DNA from: Betaproteobacteria bacterium
GTDB lineage: Bacteria; Pseudomonadota; Gammaproteobacteria; Burkholderiales; SG8-41
Assembly: GCA_023266245.1 (NCBI GenBank)
Contig: JAHFRO010000023.1
Location: 1 to 35,718 of the forward strand
Length of the DNA stretch: 35,718 bases
Reading direction: 5' to 3'
Shown one piece after another: positions 1 to 7,637 of the stretch. The position numbers and the translations under genes were made by a program. The number at the start of each line of letters is the position of its first letter. The stretch's first letter is position 1. Below the pieces are notes generated by a model. That model was not told where the DNA came from. It searched no databases and worked only from the letters and a program-made list of their open reading frames with translations.

Positions 1-1359
1 GCCGACCATGTAGAACGCCTGCTCGGGCAGGCTGTCGTAGTCGCCGTTGACGATGCCCTTGAAGCCCTTGATGGTGTCCTTCAGCGACACGTACTTGCCG
101 TCCTGACCGGTGAAGTTCTTCGCCACGTCAAACGGCTGCGACAGGAAGCGCTGGATCTTGCGCGCGCGCGCCACCGCCAGCTTGTCCTCGGGCGAGAGCT
201 CGTCCATGCCGAGAATCGCGATGATGTCGCGCAGTTCCTTGTAGCGCTGCAGCGTCGCCTGCACCGAGCGCGCGACCGTGTAGTGCTCCTCGCCGACCAC
301 GTGCGGGTCCATCTGGCGCGAGGTCGAGTCGAGCGGGTCCACCGCGGGGTAGATGCCGAGGGATGCAATGTCGCGCGACAGCACTACGGTCGAGTCGAGG
401 TGGCCGAAGGTGGTCGCGGGCGACGGGTCGGTCAGGTCGTCCGCGGGCACGTAGATCGCCTGGACCGATGTGATCGAACCGACCTTGGTCGAGGTGATGC
501 GCTCCTGCAGCCGGCCCATCTCGTCGGCAAGCGTCGGCTGGTAGCCCACGGCGGATGGCATCCGCCCGAGCAACGCCGACACCTCGACCCCGGCGAGCGT
601 GTAGCGGTAGATGTTGTCGATGAAGAGCAGCACGTCGCGGCCTTCGTCGCGGAAGTATTCAGCCATAGTGAGGCCGGTCAATCCCACGCGCAGGCGGTTA
701 CCGGGCGGCTCGTTCATCTGGCCGTAGACCAGCGCCACCTTGTCGAGCACGCCGCCATCTTTCATCTCATGGTAGAAGTCGTTGCCCTCGCGGGTGCGCT
801 CGCCCACGCCGGCGAACACCGACAGGCCGCTGTGTTTCTTGGCGATATTGTTGATCAGCTCCATCATGTTCACGGTCTTGCCCACGCCGGCGCCGCCGAA
901 CAGGCCGACCTTGCCGCCCTTGGCGAACGGGCATACCAGGTCGATCACCTTGATGCCGGTCTCGAGCAGCTCCTGGCTGGGCGAGAGTTCCTCAAAGGTG
1001 GGCGCCTTGCGGTGGATTTGCATGGTTTTCTCGGCACCGATCGGGCCCTTTTCGTCAATCGGGCGGCCCAGCACGTCCATGATGCGGCCCAAGGTCTTGG
1101 GGCCGACCGGCACGGAAATCGGCGCGCCGGTATTTTTCACGATCATGCCGCGGCGCATGCCGTCGCTCGAACCCAGCGCGATGGTGCGCACCACGCCGTC
1201 GCCCAGCTGTTGCTGCACTTCCAGTGTCAGGTCGACTTGGTACTGGGGATCGAGCTTAAGCGCGTCATAAATCTTGGGCATTCCGTCGCGCGGAAACTCG
1301 ACGTCAATCACCGCGCCGATGCACTGGACGATTTTTCCTTCCGCTGGTGCCTGACTCAT
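1..1359 (-). CDS. atpD: ATP synthase F1 subunit beta (3' end cut by window edge)
   Basis: Catalytic beta subunit of the F1 sector, which makes ATP from ADP and phosphate as the central gamma shaft rotates. The frame is open from the ATG at 1359 down to position 1, giving 453 codons ending in YMVG. The family is usually about 460-470 residues, so only the last few codons should be missing. The P-loop GGAGVGKT lies near residue 153, followed by the GERTREGNDFYHEM segment that carries the catalytic glutamate, and by LLFIDNIYRYT, the Walker B region. The start is backed by a GGGGAA ribosome-binding site. It is the last atp gene visible, and atpC would be expected just outside the window. The gap to atpG is unusually long for this operon and holds a palindromic repeat. 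Confidence 0.98.
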   Translation of the reverse strand, partial: MSQAPAEGKIVQCIGAVIDVEFPRDGMPKIYDALKLDPQYQVDLTLEVQQQLGDGVVRTIALGSSDGMRRGMIVKNTGAPISVPVGPKTLGRIMDVLGRPIDEKGPIGAEKTMQIHRKAPTFEELSPSQELLETGIKVIDLVCPFAKGGKVGLFGGAGVGKTVNMMELINNIAKKHSGLSVFAGVGERTREGNDFYHEMKDGGVLDKVALVYGQMNEPPGNRLRVGLTGLTMAEYFRDEGRDVLLFIDNIYRYTLAGVEVSALLGRMPSAVGYQPTLADEMGRLQERITSTKVGSITSVQAIYVPADDLTDPSPATTFGHLDSTVVLSRDIASLGIYPAVDPLDSTSRQMDPHVVGEEHYTVARSVQATLQRYKELRDIIAILGMDELSPEDKLAVARARKIQRFLSQPFDVAKNFTGQDGKYVSLKDTIKGFKGIVNGDYDSLPEQAFYMVG

Positions 1360-1392
1360 GTTCGTTCCCCAATTCTCAGATCAATTTCTTCA

Positions 1393-1486
1393 CCGCAAAG
1401 ACGCGAAGGCGCAAAGGCGCAAAGTATTCGCGAAGATTTCTGTTGTTCCTTTGCGTGGTTTGCTTTGCGTCTTTGCGCCTTTGCGG
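1393..1486. repeat. GCAAAG-type palindromic repeat between atpG and atpD
   Basis: The left arm (1393-1416) and the reverse complement of the right arm (1463-1486) agree at 21 of 24 positions. Both are built from short CGCAAAG/CGCGAAG units, with an extra unit at 1417-1424. The intervening 46 bases contain another CCTTTGCG unit at 1449-1456. One of the three mismatches becomes a G-U pair in the atp mRNA, so the transcript should fold into a long hairpin between the gamma and beta cistrons. It codes for nothing convincing, and apparent reading frames through it are by-products of the repeat. From memory, similar GCAAAGACGC palindromes are dispersed in many bacterial genomes, but I could not check this. 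Confidence 0.8.
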
Positions 1487-1499
1487 TTCCCGCCTTTCC

Positions 1500-2363
1500 T
1501 TAAACTGCCGCCGCGCCGCCCACGATCTCGGACAGCTCCTTGGTGATCGAGGCCTGGCGGGTCTTGTTGTAGATCAGCGTCAGCTCGTCGATGACGTTGC
1601 CGGCGTTGTCGGAAGCCGCTTTCATCGCTACCATGCGCGCCGACTGCTCGGACGCCATGTTTTCGCACACCGCCTGATACACCAGCATCTCAATGTAGCG
1701 CTTCAACGTCTCGTCCAGAACGTCCTTCGCATCGGGCTCGTAAATGTAGTCCCACCTGCCCTCCGGCGCGCCCAGCCTCTCGCCCAAGAACGGCAGCAAT
1801 TGCTCCATCACCGGCTCCTGTTTCATGGTATTGATGAAGCGGGTGGATAAAATCATCAAGCGGTCGAAACGGTCCTGAGTGTAGCCGTCGAGCATCACTT
1901 TCACCGCGCCGATGAGTTTTTCCATGTGCGGCTTGTCGCCGAGGCCCACGACTTGCGACACGATATTCGCACCCAAACGTTGCATGAAACCAAGGCCCTT
2001 GTTGCCGATGCAGCAGACCTCGAACTGCTCGCCCTGGGCTTCCCACTCCTTCATCCTGTTAAGGACGAGTCGTAGCACGTTGGTGTTTAAGCCCCCGCAC
2101 AAGCCCTTGTCGGTGGTAATTACGATGAGGCCGACTTTCTTCACCGTGTCGCGCTCAACCAGGAAGGGGTGGCGGTATTCTGGATTGGCGTGGGAGAGAT
2201 GCGCCGCGATGTTGCGGATTTTCTCGCCATAGGGGCGAGCGTGCCGCATGCGGTCCTGCGCCCGGCGCATTTTGGAAGCCGCGACCATTTCCATGGCCTT
2301 GGTGATCTTGCGCGTGTTTTGCACGCTCTTGATCTTGGTTCGTATTTCTTTACTGCCCGGCAT
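1500..2363 (-). CDS. atpG: ATP synthase F1 subunit gamma
   Basis: Central shaft of F1, coupling c-ring rotation to conformational change in the beta subunits. It is 287 residues, matching the family (E. coli 287). The N-terminal coiled-coil strand shows the family pattern around residues 5-35 (KEIRTKIKSVQNTRKITKAM), the conserved TTDKGLCGGLN segment lies near residues 83-93, and the C-terminal helix (ASDNAGNVIDELTLIYNKTRQ) packs back against the first. It is transcribed between atpA and atpD. The gap from atpA is about 90 bases and holds a perfect 10-bp hairpin; the gap to atpD holds the GCAAAG palindrome. Confidence 0.98.
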   Translation of the reverse strand: MPGSKEIRTKIKSVQNTRKITKAMEMVAASKMRRAQDRMRHARPYGEKIRNIAAHLSHANPEYRHPFLVERDTVKKVGLIVITTDKGLCGGLNTNVLRLVLNRMKEWEAQGEQFEVCCIGNKGLGFMQRLGANIVSQVVGLGDKPHMEKLIGAVKVMLDGYTQDRFDRLMILSTRFINTMKQEPVMEQLLPFLGERLGAPEGRWDYIYEPDAKDVLDETLKRYIEMLVYQAVCENMASEQSARMVAMKAASDNAGNVIDELTLIYNKTRQASITKELSEIVGGAAAV

Positions 2364-2419
2364 CGGCTTTCCCTTTCACGCGAGTTAAGCGACGCTGTGC
2401 GTCCGTTTCAACTCGCACA

Positions 2420-2452
2420 GTTATTCCGGTACGATTTTTGTGCCGGAATAAC
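2420..2452. other. Intercistronic hairpin between atpA and atpG
   Basis: GTTATTCCGG at 2420-2429 is the exact reverse complement of CCGGAATAAC at 2443-2452, giving a 10-bp stem around a 13-base loop. In the atp mRNA it starts two bases after the atpA stop codon (2455-2457). No U-run follows in the atp transcription direction, so it does not look like an intrinsic terminator. An mRNA-processing or stability element is possible; this is inference. Confidence 0.55.
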
Positions 2453-2454
2453 CA

Positions 2455-3996
2455 TCAGTAGGCGGCGTTCTTCTTAAAGTCCTTCATCGCCTCATGCAGC
2501 GTTGATTCGTCATCTTTGGACAGATCCTTGGTCGACTCGATGCGGTTGACCAGATCACCGTCCTTGCCCTTGATGTAATCGCGCATCGCGCGCTCGGCTG
2601 AAAGCGCCTTCTTCACATCGATGTCGTCGAAATAACCGTTGTTCACCGCGAACAGGGTCAGGGCCATCTCCCAGACCTGCAGCGGCTCGTACTGCGGCTG
2701 TTTCATCAGCTCGGTCACCCTGCGGCCGCGCTCCAACTGCTTGCGGGTCGCCTCATCCAAATCGGAGGCGAACTGCGCAAACGCCGCGAGCTCGCGGTAT
2801 TGGGCGAGCGCCAGACGCACGCCGCCGCCCAGCTTCTTGATCGCCTTGGTCTGCGCCGCGCCGCCCACCCGCGACACCGAGATACCGGCATTGATGGCGG
2901 GGCGGATGCCGGCGTTGAACAGGTCGGTTTCCAGAAAGATCTGGCCGTCGGTAATCGAAATCACGTTGGTCGGCACGAACGCCGTCACGTCGCCGGCCTG
3001 GGTTTCAATCACCGGCAACGCGGTGAGGGAGCCGGTCCTGCCCTTGACCTTGCCGTTGGTGCAGCGCTCGACGTACTCGACGTTCACGCGCGCGGCGCGC
3101 TCCAGCAAACGGGAGTGCAGATAAAACACGTCGCCCGGATAGGCTTCGCGTCCCGGCGGACGGCGCAGCAGCAGCGAAATCTGCCGGTAGGCCCAGGCTT
3201 GCTTGGTCAGGTCGTCGTAAATGATCAGCGCGTCCTGGCCGCGATCGCGGAAGTACTCGCCCATGCTGCAGCCGGAATAGGGCGCGATGTATTGCATCGC
3301 CGCGGACTCGGAAGCGGAAGCTGCGACGACGATGGTGTAGGCCATTGCTCCATGCTCTTCGAGCTTCCTCACCACGTTAACAATGTTTGATGCCTTTTGT
3401 CCTATCGCGACATAAATACAAATCAGCTCCTTGCCCTGCTGGTTGATGATGGTGTCCACCGCTACCGCGGTTTTACCCGTCTGGCGGTCGCCGATGATGA
3501 GCTCGCGCTGGCCGCGACCGATCGGCACCATCGAGTCAATCGCCTTCAAACCGGTCTGCACCGGCTGCGACACTGATTTGCGCCAAATCACGCCCGGCGC
3601 GATTTTTTCAATCGGCGAAGTCTCCTTGGCGTTGATCGGGCCCTTGCCGTCGATCGGCTGGCCGAGCGAGTTCACCACGCGGCCAATCAATTCGGGCCCT
3701 ACCGGCACCTCGAGAATGCGGCTGGTGCACTTCACGGTATCGCCTTCGGTGATGTGCTCGTATTCGCCCAGCACCACCGAGCCCACTGAGTCGCGTTCCA
3801 GGTTCAAGGCAAGGCCAAACGTGTTCTTCGGAAATTCGAGCATCTCGCCCTGCATCACGTCGGAGAGGCCGTGTACGCGGCAGATGCCGTCGGTTACGGA
3901 GATCACCGTGCCTTGCGTGCGGGACTCCGCCGTGACCGCAAGGCTCTCGATCTTGCTTTTTATGAGTTCACTGATTTCTGAAGGGTTGACTTGCAT
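2455..3996 (-). CDS. atpA: ATP synthase F1 subunit alpha
   Basis: Non-catalytic nucleotide-binding subunit that alternates with beta in the F1 hexamer. The chosen ATG at 3996 gives MQVNPSEIS and 513 residues, the same length as E. coli AtpA. The longer open frame to 4086 adds 30 residues that match nothing in the family. A GGGAG ribosome-binding site precedes the chosen start. The P-loop GDRQTGKT is at residues 169-176, the conserved ISVSRVGGAAQTKAIK segment with the arginine finger lies near 370, and the C terminus ends KNAAY. It sits 34 bases after atpH and 91 before atpG. Confidence 0.98.
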   Translation of the reverse strand: MQVNPSEISELIKSKIESLAVTAESRTQGTVISVTDGICRVHGLSDVMQGEMLEFPKNTFGLALNLERDSVGSVVLGEYEHITEGDTVKCTSRILEVPVGPELIGRVVNSLGQPIDGKGPINAKETSPIEKIAPGVIWRKSVSQPVQTGLKAIDSMVPIGRGQRELIIGDRQTGKTAVAVDTIINQQGKELICIYVAIGQKASNIVNVVRKLEEHGAMAYTIVVAASASESAAMQYIAPYSGCSMGEYFRDRGQDALIIYDDLTKQAWAYRQISLLLRRPPGREAYPGDVFYLHSRLLERAARVNVEYVERCTNGKVKGRTGSLTALPVIETQAGDVTAFVPTNVISITDGQIFLETDLFNAGIRPAINAGISVSRVGGAAQTKAIKKLGGGVRLALAQYRELAAFAQFASDLDEATRKQLERGRRVTELMKQPQYEPLQVWEMALTLFAVNNGYFDDIDVKKALSAERAMRDYIKGKDGDLVNRIESTKDLSKDDESTLHEAMKDFKKNAAY

Positions 3997-4030
3997 TTTT
4001 GCTCCCGTGCAAAACCGGTGTGTTGCGGCC

Positions 4031-4567
4031 TTATCTGGCCAATGCGGCGCGCATCGCTTCCAGCTTGCCGCGCACTGTGGCGTCAAGCACTTCGTCTCCG
4101 GCCGCGATTTTCACGCCGCCTATCAGTTCGGGTTCCACGCTCACCTGCGCCACGACTTTGCGTTTGTATTTGCCCTCCAGCCGGCTAACCAACTGCTTGA
4201 CCTGTTCGTCACTCATCGGAAACGCGGAGGAAATCTTCGCTTCCAGCACGCCTTCCTGCTCCGCCTTGCGCTGCTCGAAGAGCTCGCGGATTTCCGGCAG
4301 CAGGAGAAGGCGGTCGTTGCGCGCCAGCACCTGCACAAAATTCCTGCCCGCGCCGTCGAGTTTCTCTCCGCAAACGCCGAGCAGCAGGCCTTCGATCCTC
4401 TGCGCGCTGAAATTCGGATTGCCGATGATAGATTGCACCCGCGGCTCTTTCACGACCACTTCCAGGAACGCCAGCATTGCCGACCATTTGGCGAGGGTGT
4501 TTTTTTCCCTGGCCAGCTTGAATGCGGCTTCCGCGTAAGGCCGTGCGATGGTGACGTTTTCCGCCAT
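4031..4567 (-). CDS. atpH: ATP synthase F1 subunit delta
   Basis: Peripheral-stalk subunit joining the top of F1 to the b dimer. It is 178 residues, normal for the family. The N terminus (MAENVTIARPYAEAAFKLARE) is the typical delta start, and the C-terminal part contains VSVEPELIGGVKIAAGDEVLDATVRGKL, the family signature (split here as VSVEPELIGGVKI then DEVLDATVRGKL). It is 8 bases downstream of atpF and 34 upstream of atpA, as expected in the order I-B-E-F-H-A-G-D. Nothing is unusual about it. Confidence 0.97.
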   Translation of the reverse strand: MAENVTIARPYAEAAFKLAREKNTLAKWSAMLAFLEVVVKEPRVQSIIGNPNFSAQRIEGLLLGVCGEKLDGAGRNFVQVLARNDRLLLLPEIRELFEQRKAEQEGVLEAKISSAFPMSDEQVKQLVSRLEGKYKRKVVAQVSVEPELIGGVKIAAGDEVLDATVRGKLEAMRAALAR

Positions 4568-4575
4568 GGCGTTCC

Positions 4576-5046
4576 TTAGAGTTCAGTCTGGATGGCTTTC
4601 AGCAAATCGGCGTGCGCCTTGGCGTCCACTTCGCGGCGCAGAATTTTCTCGGCGCCCGCCATCGCCAAAGCCGACACTTGGCTGCGCAGCGCTTCCTTGG
4701 CGCGGCTCACTTCCTGCGCGATTTCCGCCTTGGCGCCGGCGATCATGCGGTCGCCCTCGGCCTTGGCCGCATGCTTGGCTTCCTCGATGATTTGCAGGGC
4801 GCGTTTCTCGGCCTGAGCGATGATGTCGGCAGCCTGCTGCTTACCTTCGCGCAGCACTTCCGCCGAGCGTTTCCCTGCCAGTTCCAGTTCCTGTGTGCCG
4901 CGCTCGGCGGCAGCCAGTCCGTCGGCGATGCGCTTGGTGCGCTCGGCGAGCAGGCGGGTCAGCGGGCCCCATAGAAAACGGTGGATGAACCAAACCAGTA
5001 CCGCAAAAGTGATCATTTGACCAAAAAGTGTGGCCGTCACGTTCAC
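4576..5046 (-). CDS. atpF: ATP synthase Fo subunit b
   Basis: Peripheral stator stalk: one N-terminal membrane helix followed by a long charged helix that dimerises and reaches delta. It is 156 residues, matching E. coli AtpF. Residues 5-26 form the hydrophobic segment (LFGQMITFAVLVWFIHRFLW), and the rest is alanine- and charge-rich with coiled-coil character. The start is GTG at 5044-5046, supported by a GGAG ribosome-binding site seven bases upstream and by the conserved MNVTATLFGQ N terminus. It follows atpE by 54 bases. Confidence 0.96.
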   Translation of the reverse strand: MNVTATLFGQMITFAVLVWFIHRFLWGPLTRLLAERTKRIADGLAAAERGTQELELAGKRSAEVLREGKQQAADIIAQAEKRALQIIEEAKHAAKAEGDRMIAGAKAEIAQEVSRAKEALRSQVSALAMAGAEKILRREVDAKAHADLLKAIQTEL

Positions 5047-5100
5047 GTCTAAACTCCTTTTTTCGTTTGCGCCGCGCTTGCTCGGGGAACTCCGGTCAGG

Positions 5101-5403
5101 CTAGCCGCCGGCTCCTTTGACAGCAGCCAGAGCGGCGCCGAGGAACGGGTTCGCGAACGTGAAATACATGGCAAACGCGAGCACTATGAACGGAAACGAT
5201 TCCATCAAACCGGCTGTGATGAACATCTGTATGCGCAATAACGGCAGCAATTCCGGCTGCCGCGCGATGCCCTCCATGTACTTCGCGCAGATCAGGCCCC
5301 AGCCCAGCGCCGAGCCCAGGCCTGCGGCGGCGAGAATCACGCCGACGCCGACCGCGGTAGAGGCGTAAATCGCGCCGACCAGATTGATCATGTTTGCGTC
5401 CAT
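5101..5403 (-). CDS. atpE: ATP synthase Fo subunit c (rotor ring proteolipid)
   Basis: Two-helix hairpin that forms the proton-driven rotor ring. It is 100 residues, longer than the usual 75-90, with a glycine/alanine-rich tail after FANPFLG. Helix 1 spans about 8-40, the polar loop is ARQPEL (47-52), and helix 2 carries the ion-binding carboxylate in GLMESFPFI at Glu68. Betaproteobacterial c subunits I recall mostly have Asp here (GLIDAAFLI). The glutamine of the Na+-binding motif in helix 1 is replaced by Trp (ALGWG), so a proton ring is the likely reading. A GGGAG site precedes the ATG. It lies between atpB and atpF. Confidence 0.95.
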   Translation of the reverse strand: MDANMINLVGAIYASTAVGVGVILAAAGLGSALGWGLICAKYMEGIARQPELLPLLRIQMFITAGLMESFPFIVLAFAMYFTFANPFLGAALAAVKGAGG

Positions 5404-5454
5404 GTTGCTCTCCCTAAAAGTTAAGGCAAGTTACCGAAAAACCTTGCGTCGTTC

Positions 5455-6246
5455 TCAATGGGCCTCGTCGAGACTCTGGTGCGCCAGTGTCAGGTACATG
5501 ATCGTCAGGATCATGAAGATGAACGCCTGCAAAGTGATTATAAGAATATGGAAAATCGCCCACAAACTACCGGGGACCCAGAGAATCCACCAAGGCAATA
5601 GCGCGATCAATAAAAACACGAGTTCGCCCGCGAACATGTTGCCGAATAAGCGCAGGCCCAAACTCAGGGGCTTGGCGAGTTCTTCGACGGCGGTCATCAT
5701 GAAATTGACCGGCATGAGCCATTTGCCAAAGGGGTGAAATAGAAAAGTTTTAATATAGCCTGCCACCCCTTTGACCTTGATGTTGTAGTAAATGACCAGG
5801 GCAAACACGGACAAAGACATTCCCAGCGTGGTGTAGGGATCGGTAGTGGGTACCACCTTGAGATGATGAATTCCCACGTATTCGGCGGCCTTGGGCAGCA
5901 GGTCCACCGGAATCAAGTCCATGACGTTCATCAGAAATACCCACAGGAATACGGTAAGGGCAAGGGGGCCAATCAAGGGATTATGCCCGGGAAAAGTGGA
6001 TTTCACTTGACTATCCACGAATTCCAGAATCGCTTCCAATACGTTCTGCGCGCCGCGCGGGTTGTCGAGGCTCAGATGGCGTCCGATGCGCCAGCTGATG
6101 AAAACCAGCAACCCGGCGAGCAGCCAGCCAAACACCAGCGTGTCGAGATTAAAAGTCCAGAATCCCTCCCCAACCTGCAGATTGGTCAAGTGGTGCTGAA
6201 TGTATTCGACCGGGTTGTCTGTCGCGGGACGCGCCGCTTCACTCAT
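5455..6246 (-). CDS. atpB: ATP synthase Fo subunit a
   Basis: Membrane stator that provides the two half-channels for protons next to the c-ring. It is 263 residues with five to six hydrophobic segments. The essential arginine is Arg199 in LSLGLRLFGNMFAGE, equivalent to Arg210 of E. coli. The C-terminal helix region LQAFIFMILTIMYLTLA is also typical. It starts 13 bases after atpI and ends 51 bases before atpE. Confidence 0.97.
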   Translation of the reverse strand: MSEAARPATDNPVEYIQHHLTNLQVGEGFWTFNLDTLVFGWLLAGLLVFISWRIGRHLSLDNPRGAQNVLEAILEFVDSQVKSTFPGHNPLIGPLALTVFLWVFLMNVMDLIPVDLLPKAAEYVGIHHLKVVPTTDPYTTLGMSLSVFALVIYYNIKVKGVAGYIKTFLFHPFGKWLMPVNFMMTAVEELAKPLSLGLRLFGNMFAGELVFLLIALLPWWILWVPGSLWAIFHILIITLQAFIFMILTIMYLTLAHQSLDEAH

Positions 6247-6259
6247 ATTTTTCTAACCA

Positions 6260-6652
6260 TTAGCCGGGAGGGTGAAGGATGCTCACGAGATTGATCAAAA
6301 AACCGAGCTGCGCAACCGCAAACGCCGCGATCAACGGGATCGGGAATAGTTTTAAGCCGCCGATTCCTATCCCCAACAATGCCAGCGTCACGATGAATCG
6401 CGGCAGTATGCCGGCATAGAGCGCGAGCTGCACGCCGGCGTGACCTTGCGCCGGAGTTTCCGGGGTGCGTTGCACGCGCCTCCCGAGCAGCCACGTGCTG
6501 ATCAAAGCGACCGCGCCGCCATACAACGCGGCCAACGCGGCGCCGCTCCCGAGCGAGACGAAAAAGGCTGCGCCCGTCAATAACGTTAAAACAGCCTGGC
6601 TCAATAAAACCCTGCGGACACCCTGGCGCAAAATTTCCGCAGCGCAACTCAC
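6260..6652 (-). CDS. atpI: ATP synthase protein I (AtpI family)
   Basis: Small membrane protein encoded first in the atp operon; in other bacteria AtpI helps c-ring assembly and may help Mg2+ supply. I place the start at the in-frame GTG at 6652 (130 residues, MSCAAEILRQGVRR). The longer frame to 6763 would cover the promoter candidate and adds residues unlike the family. Four hydrophobic segments are visible, beginning near residues 18, 40, 75 and 98, ending LGFLINLVSILHPPG. An AAGAGA stretch sits just upstream as a weak ribosome-binding site. The exact start is uncertain; the family call rests on position and topology as much as on sequence. Confidence 0.82.
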   Translation of the reverse strand: MSCAAEILRQGVRRVLLSQAVLTLLTGAAFFVSLGSGAALAALYGGAVALISTWLLGRRVQRTPETPAQGHAGVQLALYAGILPRFIVTLALLGIGIGGLKLFPIPLIAAFAVAQLGFLINLVSILHPPG

Positions 6653-6718
6653 GCGATCTCTTGGCAATCCGAGTAGAACTTTACTGAGGGAGGCAAGCGG
6701 GCTCGTACAAAGTTTAAA

Positions 6719-6748
6719 AGTGTAATTGCCGCGGCAGTTACCGGTCAA
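6719..6748 (-). promoter_or_regulatory. Candidate sigma70 promoter of the atp operon
   Basis: Reading leftward, TTGACC (6743-6748, five of six to TTGACA) is followed after 18 bases by TACACT (6719-6724, four of six to TATAAT). It lies between the parB stop and the atpI start in the only gap large enough for an operon promoter. No terminator is evident after parB, so read-through from parAB is also possible. Confidence 0.45.
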
Positions 6749-6778
6749 TACGGCGACGCACAAATATGGTTAGCGGCG

Positions 6779-7627
6779 TTAACGCGTGAGTCGGGCGAGA
6801 ATCTGATCGAGTTGGTCGAGACTGCGATAGCTGATGACGAGTTTGCCGCTGCCTTTTTTGGCGCCGGTCTTGATCGTCACCGTGGTGCCGAGGCGCTGCG
6901 AGACCTCCTCCTCCAGGCGCGCGACGTCGCGGTCGGGCCTGGCGCGCGTGCGCGCCGCGTGTCGCGCCAACAGGCGGCCGACACGGGCCTCGACCTGCCG
7001 CACCGAGAGCTGTTTCGCCGCCGCCTCGCGCGCGAGCTCGATCTGCCTCAATGCCGGCAGCGCCAGCAGCGCGCGCGCGTGGCCCATGTCGAGCTTGCCC
7101 TCGCGCAGCAGTTCCTGCACCGGCGGCGCGAGCTCAAGCAGACGCAGCGTATTGGTGACGCTCGTGCGCGAGCGCCCGAGCCCTTCCGCCACTTGAGCGT
7201 GCGTCATACCGAATTCCTCGATCAGGCGCTTCACGGCCGCGGCTTGCTCGAGCGGGTTCAGATCCTCGCGCTGGAGGTTCTCGATCAGCGCGATGGTGAG
7301 TGCGTCCCGGTCGGGCACTTTGCGCACCAGCGCCGGCACGCTCGCGAGCCCGGCCATGCGTGCCGCGCGCCAGCGCCGTTCCCCGGCGACGATTTCGTAG
7401 CGGCCGTCTCCGATCGGGCGCGCTAGTATCGGCTGCATCACGCCCTGTGCCTTGATCGAGTCGGCAAGTTCGGCGAGCGCCTCGGGGTCCATGCGCGTGC
7501 GCGGCTGGTAGCGGCCGGGCTGCAACACATCGATCGCGAGCGTGGTGAGCGTCTCGCCGCCGGCCGGCTCCTCGTCGGTCCCCAGCAGCGCATCCAGTCC
7601 CCGCCCCAGTCCTCTCATCTTGGCCAT
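6779..7627 (-). CDS. parB: Chromosome-partitioning protein ParB
   Basis: CTP-dependent DNA clamp that loads at parS sites and spreads to organise the origin region for segregation. It is 282 residues. The N terminus MAKMRGLGRGLDALLG resembles the ParA-stimulating peptide region. CTP-binding box II GERRWRAAR is at residues 82-90 and box III ENLQREDLNPLE at 116-127. A helix-turn-helix (VAEGLGRSRTSVTNTLRLLEL) follows near 145-165, and a C-terminal dimerisation region ends LDQILARLTR. An AGGAG site precedes the ATG, 10 bases after parA. Two parS-like palindromes lie 3.4-3.5 kb upstream of its start. Confidence 0.97.
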   Translation of the reverse strand: MAKMRGLGRGLDALLGTDEEPAGGETLTTLAIDVLQPGRYQPRTRMDPEALAELADSIKAQGVMQPILARPIGDGRYEIVAGERRWRAARMAGLASVPALVRKVPDRDALTIALIENLQREDLNPLEQAAAVKRLIEEFGMTHAQVAEGLGRSRTSVTNTLRLLELAPPVQELLREGKLDMGHARALLALPALRQIELAREAAAKQLSVRQVEARVGRLLARHAARTRARPDRDVARLEEEVSQRLGTTVTIKTGAKKGSGKLVISYRSLDQLDQILARLTR

Positions 7628-7637
7628 CGCTGTCTCC

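Noticed and set aside
283..1503. Long plus-strand open frame opposite atpD
   Set aside because: It is antisense to a clear atpD, has histidine/arginine/valine-rich composition typical of GC-rich shadow frames, and ends in the palindromic repeat.
3997..4086. Longer atpA with start at 4086
   Set aside because: It adds 30 residues overlapping the end of atpH; the ATG at 3996 has a good ribosome-binding site and gives the usual N terminus and length.
6653..6763. Longer atpI with start at 6763
   Set aside because: The extra 37 residues are unlike the family and the extension would cover the promoter candidate at 6719-6748.
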